From the NCBI RefSeq assembly GCF_000499385.1, contig NW_013654743.1:1-14639 (forward strand): DNA of 14,639 nt, in the 5' to 3' direction. Positions 9,568 to 14,639 of the stretch are shown piece after piece. Every line of letters begins with the position of its first letter. Position 1 is the stretch's first letter. The DNA is from Eimeria necatrix. Lineage: Eukaryota > Apicomplexa > Conoidasida > Eucoccidiorida > Eimeriidae. The translations under genes were made by a program, and so were the position numbers. The notes under the pieces are model-generated. The model was not told the origin of the DNA and searched no databases. It saw only the letters and a program-made list of their open reading frames with translations.

Positions 9568-10713
9568 GGACGCTGTGCTTGCTGCTGCGCGGGGTGTCTG
9601 TACAGCTGAGAGCTGCTGCTGCTGGCCCCCCTGGGAACGCGAGCTGCTGCTGCAGGCTTTAAAGTCTCTTTATGGAGATCAAATTTTGCCAACAGCTTTT
9701 AACTTGAAAGGCAGACTTTTGGAAAACGGCTGCTCCGCCCAGGTGGCCGCCAACTTCGTAAGGGTTTAGGGTTTAGGGTTTAGGGTTTAGGGTTTGGGGT
9801 TAGGGTTTGGGGGTTGGGGCCTAGGGTTGGGGTCGAGGGTTTAGGGTTTAGGGTTTAGGGTTTAGGGTTTGGGCTCAGGGCGTAGAGTGGCTGCTCCGCG
9901 CAGCTGGCCACCAACATCGCAAGGGTTTAGGGTTTAGGGGTTGGGGTTAAGGGTTTGGGGTCGAGGGTTTAGGGTTTGGGTTCAGGGCGCAGAGTTTAGT
10001 GAGGGCTTAGGGTTTAGGGTTTTGCGTGCTACGGGGCTCTTCTCGGGGGGTTTAGGACTTGTGATGTTTTTATTTTTAAGAGAGTCTAGGGTTTAGGATT
10101 AAGGTTTAGGATTAGGGTTTAGGGTTTTGGGTTTGGGGGCACGGAGGCGAGTAGTATAAATGCATAAATAGGATGCCTAGAAGTTCATTTATATTTAGCC
10201 CGAGGGTTTAGGGTTTAGGGTTTAGGGTTTGGGGTTTAGGGTTTAGGGTCTATGCAGAAATTACTGTATATTAGCTTTTCTAGCGGCTGCTTTCTTCAGG
10301 CTCTGCGGCTTAGTGTCTGGGTGAGAGGGAGAGGGTTTAGGGTTTAGGGTTTAGGGTTTAGGGTTGAGGGTTTAGGGTTTAGGGTCTAGGGTTGAGGGTT
10401 TAGGGTTTAGGGTTTAGAGTCTACGCGTCTGCAGGCGCTTGCTCTGGCGCCGCTCTAGGCAAGTCTTTCGGGTGTTTATTATAAATGCAACTTTTTCATA
10501 ATTGCATTTCTTTTTGCGAAAAGCTAATTAAAAAAGTTGCATTTGCATGCATTTTGAATAGTTTTTATTTCAAAAGAAACAAACAATTAAAGTTGCATTT
10601 GCATGCATTTTAAATAGTTTTTATTTCGAAAGAAACACCCCACACTTCGCTGCGGTGTCTGTACAGCTGAGCTACTACAAGCAGATGAAAGACATGTGCG
10701 TGGTGGACTGTCT

Positions 10714-10751
<38 letters not shown>

Positions 10752-11675
10752 GCAGCAGCGGCGGCAGCAGCAGGGAACCAGTGGTCTACTTGCTGCTGCC
10801 GCCCCCAGACCACCGGGGCTGGATCGATGCAAACGATCCCAACGATCCCTACCCCACACTTATGTGGGAAAGCTTTTTCGAGTTCATTCAAAGCAGCGCC
10901 TTTTCCCAGTGTTCTAGACTCCGAATTGGAGGCGGACGGTGCCTAAACCCTAAACCCTAAACCCTAAACCCTAAACCCTAAACCCTAAACCCTAAACCCT
11001 AAACCCTTGACCATTAACGTGTTTTCGAGTTCATTCAAAGCAGCGCTTTTTCCCAGTGTTCTAGACTCCGAATTGGAGGCGGACGGTGCCTAAACCCTTA
11101 ACCCTAAACCCTAAACCCTAAACCCTAAACCCTAAACCCTAAACCCTAAACCCTAAACCCTAAACCCTTGACCATTAACGTGTTTTCGAGTTCATTCAAA
11201 GCAGCGCTTTTTCCCAGTGTTCTAGACTCCGAATTGGAGGCGGACGGTGCCTAAACCCTAAACCCTAAACCCTAAACCCTAAACCCTAAACCCTAAACCC
11301 TAAACCCTAAACCCTAAACCCTTGACCAATAACGCGTTTTCGAGTTTATTCAAAGCAGTGCCTTTTCCCAGTGCTCCGGACTCCGAATTCGACGCTGCGC
11401 AAGCCGCAGAGCCTAAACCCTAAACCGCAAACCGCAAACCCTAAACCCTAAACCCTAAACCCTAAATCCGTGTTTGCTGCTGCTGCTGCTGCAGCTACGG
11501 AATGGCCTGCTTCCTGCGGCGGCTGGACTTGCCGTTTTTTCGGGCTTTTTCTCTGGGCCAACTTTGCCACATTGTGCAGTTGGCCATTTCCAAGTGGAAA
11601 GTTTTGGCTTACGAAAATAGTGTCATTAAACCCATCAACCAGTGCAAAAAGGTCGTCCAGGCCATGCTCGTGAGG

Positions 11676-11748
<73 letters not shown>

Positions 11749-11842
11749 TGGGCGTGGGTGTGGGTGTGGCTGCTGATGGTGGTGCTGTGGGTGTGGGGGT
11801 GGCTGCTGATGGTGGTGCTGATGCTGGTGGTGGTGGCGGCGG

Positions 11843-11881
<39 letters not shown>

Positions 11882-12039
11882 GGCTTCTGCTGCTGCTGCT
11901 GCTGCTGCGGCTGCTGCTGCAGTGGCACGGCAGAGCTGCAGCAGCAGAGGCGGCAGAGCTCCAGCAGCAGCAGCAAAGCAGACACCATACATGTGTGTGC
12001 GCATGTGCACTTATGCAAGATGTGCTGCTTCTGAATTCC

Positions 12040-12080
<41 letters not shown>

Positions 12081-12864
12081 AGCGGCTGCCAGAAAGGACC
12101 AACAGCAGAAACTACATCAGCAGCATCGAAGAGCTGCAAAGTTGTCTCCTCGAGCTGCTGCGCGCAAACCCTCAGGGACTTCCTCTGTCGGTCTTGAGCC
12201 GCAAGTTCAAACTCAGGTCCAAACCCTAAACCCTAAACCCTAAACCCTAAACCCTAAACCCGGAAGTTTGGGCGCAAGCTCGCTGCATCCAGCTTGCGAC
12301 AAATATAAACCCTAGCTCGAAATCTCAAACTCAATGCCAAACCCTAAACCCTAAACCCTAATTTCAACAATTCCGAGTTAGCTCTTGCGCAAGTTATGTT
12401 TCAGAAGCTTCAAGGGTTTTGTCCCTCTGTGAGCTGCAGTGTGTGCCTCCACCTCTTGATCAGGGTTTAGGGTTTAGGGTTTAGGGTTTAGGGTTTGCGC
12501 GCAGGTTTGGAAAGGAGCTGTCTCAGACTGTCTTCAGCTGCACTAAACTTCAAGACTTAATGCTGCTGCCGGAAATTCGGGCAGTTTGCACTGTTGTCAA
12601 GGTACCGTAAACCCTAAACCCTAAACCCTAAACCCTAAACCCTAAACCGTAAAGCCTGAGTCCTCAGAGAAGGGGTTTGGGCCAGGCTTTTGGCCCGCAG
12701 AGGCGGTGAGGGATGCTGTACTAGCGCTAGGGTTTAGGGTTTAGGGTTTAGGGTTTAGGGTTTGTTTGTTTCAGAGAGCCCGGCAAATCAAAGTTGTTCC
12801 CCTACGGCCTGGCTGGACCCCTGAGGATACACCTCAAAACCCTAATCCAACGCCATCTCTATAA
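7533..12864 (+). CDS. LOTUS/OST-HTH domain protein with OHA-like region, 10 exons
   Basis: LOTUS (OST-HTH) domains are winged-helix RNA/protein-binding modules of germline and post-transcriptional regulators (Oskar, TDRD5/7, MARF1). Exons: 7533-7731, 8014-8646, 8737-9333, 9606-9757, 10300-10320, 10667-10938, 11495-11669, 12083-12216, 12505-12601, 12775-12864. All have GT-AG ends and all phases agree (about 789 aa). Residues 1-476 are mostly Ser/Gln/Ala repeat with islands VSFELRQSLLGLGNVALQAA and EMKRRVEELVENIVGPTHIS. Residues about 480-680 match the OST-HTH-associated region as I recall it: LLLQALKSLYGDQILPTAF, then NDPYPTLMWESFFEFI, GGRYGMACFL, LPFFRAFSLGQLCHIVQLAI. Residues about 695-760 are the LOTUS domain: SIEELQSCLLELLRANPQGL, PLSVLSRKFKLRFGKELS, KLQDLMLLPEIRAVCTVV. 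The tail ends in RQIKVVPL plus a Pro/Asn-rich end. Weak points: the 5' end, the 21-nt exon 5, and the poor donor GTGCCT after exon 6. The stop TAA is formed with a lone TAAACCC. Confidence 0.8.
7742..7880. repeat. CTG/TTG tract filling LOTUS intron 1
   Basis: Long CTG run with TTG and CAG interruptions inside intron 1 (7732-8013). The intron then ends with a strong pyrimidine tract and TTTATTTGCAG (8013). The intron is 282 nt, a multiple of three, and lacks a stop in the gene's frame, so retention would add a leucine-rich block rather than truncate the protein. Confidence 0.85.
8665..8733. repeat. 11-bp perfect inverted repeat spanning LOTUS intron 2
   Basis: AAAGGAGACAC (8665-8675) and GTGTCTCCTTT (8723-8733) are exact reverse complements. 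The left arm begins 18 bases after the donor GTGAGT (8647). The right arm ends three bases before the acceptor AG (8735-8736) and forms its pyrimidine tract. In the pre-mRNA the stem would bring both splice sites together and mask the acceptor tract. Confidence 0.8.
9593..9610 (+). promoter_or_regulatory. Acceptor-associated 18-mer GGTGTCTGTACAGCTGAG, copy 1
   Basis: Identical 18 bases recur at 10654-10671. In both places the internal CAG is the acceptor of a LOTUS-gene intron (exon 4 starts at 9606, exon 6 at 10667). The exonic part CTGAG is read in different phases in the two exons, so protein conservation does not explain the identity. Confidence 0.7.
9728..9925. repeat. Duplicated 3' end of LOTUS exon 4 with heptamers
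   Basis: GGCTGCTCCGC..AG.TGGCC.CCAAC, the last 30 bases of exon 4, followed by TTC, GTAAGG and TTTAGGG repeats, is repeated in decayed form at 9889-9925. In the copy the donor GTAAGG has become GCAAGG. A further fragment, TTCAGGGCGCAGAG (about 9978), resembles the bases preceding the copy. The copy lies in intron 4. Confidence 0.8.
9758..10440. repeat. Heptamer-rich introns 4 and start of 5 of the LOTUS gene
   Basis: Arrays of TTTAGGG with many decayed units (TTTGGGG, TCTAGGG, TTGAGGG) fill 9761-9870, 9923-10020, 10085-10135, 10205-10250 and 10333-10420. Between them lies the AT-rich stretch 10150-10200 and the 21-nt exon 5 (10300-10320, residues ALRLSVW). This small exon has a good pyrimidine tract and donor GTGAGA and keeps the frame between exons 4 and 6. 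Confidence 0.8.
10483..10636. repeat. AT-rich hairpin and two 48-bp direct repeats in LOTUS intron 5
   Basis: A 14-bp inverted repeat AAATGCAACTTTTT (10483-10496) / AAAAAGTTGCATTT (10531-10544) is followed by a 48-bp unit at 10533-10580 and again at 10589-10636, differing at two bases. Each unit contains TTTGCATGCATTTT, centred on the palindrome TGCATGCA. The pair sits just before the acceptor at 10666. Confidence 0.85.
10875..11413. repeat. Four tandem copies of LOTUS exon 6 3' end plus heptamers
   Basis: The last 64 bases of exon 6 (TTTTCGAGTTCATTCAAAGC to GGAGGCGGACG) with the donor GTGCC and a following (TAAACCC)n array recur at 11022, 11183 and 11337. Copies 2 and 3 differ from copy 1 by one base in the exon part; copy 4 is diverged and has lost the donor. 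Linker TTGACCATTAACGTG precedes copies 2 and 3. Spacings are 147, 161 and 154 bp, all multiples of 7, as expected if only heptamer number varies. The true exon is copy 1, because only it is continuous with upstream coding sequence. Confidence 0.93.
11677..11820. repeat. (CTG)23 followed by GTGGGT/GCTGATGGTG repeats in LOTUS intron 7
   Basis: A perfect run of 23 CTG triplets (11677-11745) starts a few bases after the donor GTGAGG. It is followed by GTGGGC/GTGGGTGTGG units and two copies of TGGCTGCTGATGGTGGTGCTG. Further CTG tracts follow at about 11844-11880 and 12040-12082, the latter ending in the acceptor of exon 8. Confidence 0.9.
11923..11994 (+). other. Possible in-frame cassette exon of the LOTUS gene
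   Basis: Between exons 7 and 8 (both joined in phase 0), a 72-nt stretch has an acceptor CTGCTGCAG at its left, an open frame of 24 codons (WHGRAAAAEAAELQQQQQ then SRHHTC) and a possible donor GTGTGC. Including it would keep the frame. It is mostly low complexity, so I leave it out of the main model. Confidence 0.3.
12219..12770. repeat. Heptamer tracts in LOTUS introns 8 and 9
   Basis: CCCTAAA arrays follow the donor of exon 8 (12220-12260, and about 12338-12361), a TTTAGGG array precedes the acceptor GCGCGCAG of exon 9 (12463-12497), CCCTAAA begins within six bases of the donor of exon 9 (12608-12650), and TTTAGGG leads to the acceptor TTTGTTTCAG of exon 10 (12729-12764). Orientation flips from CCCTAAA at the intron start to TTTAGGG at the intron end in both introns. 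Confidence 0.9.
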
Positions 12865-13082
12865 ACCCTCGAGCAAGCAAGCACCTCCCCGCTGCTGCTG
12901 CTGCTGCAGCTGCTGCTGCAGCTGCTGCTGCAGCTGCTGCTGTAACTGCTGCTGCAGGAGCAGCAGCAGCTGCTGCTGCAGCTGCAGCTGCGGCAACAAC
13001 AGCCGCCGCCCCCGCCGCTGCAGCAGCAGCCTGCCTTGCTGTTCTCGCTGGAGACGCAGGAGCATCAGCCGCAGCAGCAACT

Positions 13083-13116
<34 letters not shown>

Positions 13117-13152
13117 GACACGAAAGACAGCAGCAGAAGCTCCACTTGTTAT
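12865..13152. repeat. Convergent 3' spacer: CTGCTGCAG-type palindromic triplets and CAG tract
   Basis: This lies between the LOTUS stop codon and the stop codon of the minus-strand gene. About 12892-12975 alternates CTGCTG and CAG so that it is largely self-complementary; about 13078-13115 is a CAG run. A stretch of about 60 bases between them (PPPPP then PALLFSLETQEH on the plus strand) is non-repetitive but has no splice-linked partner, so I treat the region as overlapping 3' UTRs. Confidence 0.6.
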
Positions 13153-14581
13153 TTATTTTTCTTCTTCAGCACCAGCATAAATATGCAGGTGCTGCTAAAA
13201 GCACAAAAGAAAACCCACCTGGTCAGGTGGATGTACACCCCGTGCCCACGCAGTGGGGTCCGCGCAACTGCATGCATTCAACTCCAAACCCTAAACCCTA
13301 AACCCTAAACCCTAAACCCTTAGTCCCAGTGCACATTCATATACATATTTTTTTCTATCGAAAAACAAAACTAATTTTTCAAGTCATACCCCAACTTTCA
13401 ATTACCTCTATAAACCCCATGGCCAAGACGGGGGCCCCTGGGGGCCCTCTAGGGGCCTTTAAGGGGGGCCCCCTGGGGGCCCTCAAGGGGGGCCCCTGGG
13501 GGCCCCCCTACTGGAGGTCCCTGGGAGCCCCAGTTGGGGGGCCCCCTACCCTAGTGGGGGCCCCCCTGTCCTAGTAGGGGCCCCCCAGAGAGACCCAAGT
13601 GCTAGCCCTAATAAGACTTTCTAGGGGGCCCCCGTAAGTGGGCCTTCTTAGCTTGGGGGCCCCCATAGGGGGCCCTGGAAACAGTGCAGAAGGGGGCCCC
13701 TTTAAGGGTCTTTTGAGGGTACGAAAGGGGGCCCCTCAACGGCTCACGAGGGCCTCAATGCGCTGCGTGAGGGCCCCTAGAGGGGCCCCCAAAGGGTTCC
13801 TCAAGGGGCCCCAAAAAAGGGTTTGGGGGCCCCCACGGGGTTTATCCCCACAGCTAGTCTTCTAAGGGGCCCCATAGAGAAAACTCTCTAGGGGGCCCCC
13901 AAGAGGGGCCCCTCCTGTGTGGAATCCCTCACAAAGGGGGCCCCCTAGGGGCCCCCCTAGGGGCCCCCCTAGGGGGCCCCCTAGGGGTTCATTATAGAGA
14001 CAAGACCAACTGATCTAATTAAGGGAAACCCCGCGACAACAAGCATTAGGCTTTGAGGGTTTAGGGTTTCGACTGGAGGGTTTAGGAAGACCCTAGCGAA
14101 CCGGTTAAACGTCGTTGTCTCGAGGCTGGGACGAGGGTTTAGGGTTTAGGGTTTGGGGCAGAGCTAGGGTTTAGGGTTTGGGCCAGAGCTAGGGTTTAGG
14201 GTTTGGGCCTAGTTTTCTCTTTGTTCTTCCCTCCGGTGTACGTACACCTCAACGCTGCTGGGCAGCGGGAGCTGGAGGGCTGCAGGCCCCTCAATTGTAA
14301 ACCCTAAACCCTAAACCCTAAACCCTAAACCCTAAGCCCTTGTACTTGGAGGTGTTTGGGAGGCCCTCGAATAACGGGAGCGCAGGCTAGGAGAGTCCTG
14401 GAGAAAGTCCCAGTGCTTAGAACCAGGGTTTATAAATCTAGGGTTTAGTGTTTAGGGTTTCGAACATTAGGGTTTAGGGTTTGGAGGAGAGCTGCAGCGG
14501 TGCGCCAGCTAGACAAAGAGTAAGGCCTCCGGAACTTGCTGGGTCTGTTTGCAGGCACCGGTCCCGTATATGATCAAGTCG
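13153..14581 (-). CDS. MTH938/DUF498 (NDUFAF3-like) domain protein, C-terminal exons (partial)
   Basis: The family has a small alpha/beta fold. Mitochondrial NDUFAF3 helps assemble complex I; bacterial and archaeal members are poorly characterised. Minus-strand exons in order: 14581-14515, 14271-14246, 14125-14102, 13267-13219, 13191-13153. All phases agree. The translation runs DLIIYGTGACKQTQQVPEAL, LFLPLPSSVEVLETTTFNR, CADPTAWARGVHPPDQ, HLHIYAGAEEEK, stop. It follows the family pattern as I remember it (dLlI.GTG....lP..l...L...gi.vEv..T....TFN....E.R.VA..L.P): GTG-to-VEV spacing is about 20 in both, and TFN is followed eight residues later by ARGVHPP. The VEV-to-FN gap is about four residues shorter than usual. 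Weak points: donors GTCTAG and GTTCGC, and a last intron of only 27 nt. Without splicing that intron the frame ends at TAG (13197-13195) after GFLLCF. The N-terminus lies beyond the right edge. Confidence 0.5.
13428..13990. repeat. GGGGCCCC-rich palindromic tract
   Basis: Dense runs of GGGGCCCC and GGGGGCCCCC separated by short variable words (AAGG, CTAG, CTGG), ending in tandem units of the type CCCCCCTAGGGG at about 13937-13988. The tract is strongly self-complementary and far more GC-rich than its surroundings. It lies in the longest intron (13268-14101) of the minus-strand DUF498-like gene. The glycine/proline-rich open frames across it (13329-13574 and 13638-13865) lack splice logic or non-repeat domains and I do not call them. 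Confidence 0.85.
14039..14340. repeat. Heptamer tracts in the introns of the minus-strand gene
   Basis: TTTAGGG tracts at about 14053-14072 and 14134-14210 (including three copies of a unit GAGCTAGGGTTTAGGGTTT, some with GGCC variants) and a CCCTAAA array at 14299-14338. They occupy the introns between the 14125-14102, 14271-14246 and 14581-14515 exons, repeating the pattern seen in the plus-strand genes. Confidence 0.85.
14235..14248. promoter_or_regulatory. 14-bp perfect palindrome GGTGTACGTACACC
   Basis: An exact palindrome that overlaps the proposed donor of the minus-strand exon ending at 14246. It is related to GGTGTACGTACA at 509-520 and AGTGTACAGACACT at 946-959. The GTAC core resembles known ApiAP2 sites, but at 509 the same letters are coding (LYVH), so a regulatory role is only a guess. 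Confidence 0.3.
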
Positions 14582-14639
14582 CTGATTTAGGGTTTAGGGT
14601 TTAGGGTTTGGGGTGCAGCGGGTAGGGCGGGCGGGTGGG
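14582..14639. other. Right-edge intronic sequence
   Basis: TTTAGGG repeats (14586-14610) followed by G-rich sequence. On the minus strand the heptamers lead into the acceptor at 14582-14583 of the exon starting at 14581, so this should be the preceding intron of the DUF498-like gene. No exon is visible before the edge. Confidence 0.5.

Noticed and set aside
10435..10458. Alternative last exon of the LOTUS gene (GCGCTTGCTCTGGCGCCG then TAG)
   Set aside because: It has an acceptor and joins in phase, but skipping it lets exon 5 join exon 6 in phase and restores the OHA-like and LOTUS domains downstream.
10875..11413. CRISPR-like regular spacing of repeats
   Set aside because: The units are copies of an exon end with telomere-like arrays, in a eukaryotic intron; no spacers or cas genes.
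13329..13865. Two Gly/Pro-rich plus-strand frames
   Set aside because: Translation of the GGGGCCCC repeat; no domain, no splice support, opposite strand to the gene called there.
14250..14292. Plus-strand exon PVYVHLNAAGQRELEGC with donor GTAAAC
   Set aside because: It looks plausible alone, but the minus-strand reading joins four other exons and a recognisable domain pattern.

Overview
The window looks like nuclear DNA of a coccidian apicomplexan, most likely Eimeria. Three features seen together point there: very dense CAG/CTG triplet tracts that run through coding exons as poly-Q/A/S/L, dozens of interstitial telomere-type heptamers (TTTAGGG / CCCTAAA), and small multi-exon genes with canonical GT-AG introns. 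The genus is inferred from this pattern. I cannot fix the species.

Most long open frames here are only triplet repeats read in six frames. The real genes appear when short non-repetitive islands are joined by splice sites with matching phase. Four genes can be read this way. (1) At the left edge, minus strand, 437-608 is the first coding exon of a DNAAF1/LRRC50-like axonemal dynein assembly factor; the rest lies outside the window. (2) Plus strand, 1395-5724, is a 12-exon gene for an RAP-domain protein of about 644 aa, probably an organellar RNA-binding factor. Every one of its 11 introns carries telomere-like heptamers. (3) Plus strand, about 7533-12864, is a 10-exon gene of about 789 aa. 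It ends in an OST-HTH-associated (OHA-like) region followed by a LOTUS/OST-HTH domain, so it is probably an RNA-binding regulator of the MARF1/Oskar-TDRD5/7 type. Its 5' end is uncertain. (4) Minus strand, 13153 to 14581 and beyond the right edge, is the C-terminal part of an MTH938/DUF498 (NDUFAF3-like) domain protein.

Layout: minisatellite inside a DNAAF1 intron (1-430); DNAAF1 exon (437-608); divergent control region with a heptamer block, a strong GTAAGT donor and an AT-rich island (609-1394); RAP gene (1395-5724); spacer with decayed heptamers, AT/GC islands and triplet tracts (5725-7532); LOTUS gene (7533-12864); convergent spacer of CTG/CAG (12865-13152); DUF498-like gene, whose largest intron holds a GGGGCCCC-rich palindromic tract (13428-13990).

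The most unusual architecture is the link between telomere-like heptamers and gene structure. Heptamer arrays sit against splice sites, supply the stop codons of two genes, and have been duplicated in tandem together with the 3' ends of two LOTUS-gene exons, at spacings that are exact multiples of 7. On the sense strand of the LOTUS gene, exons carry CAG and introns carry CTG. No operon logic applies. The gene set suggests flagellated gametes (dynein assembly), organellar RNA handling (RAP) and post-transcriptional control (LOTUS).
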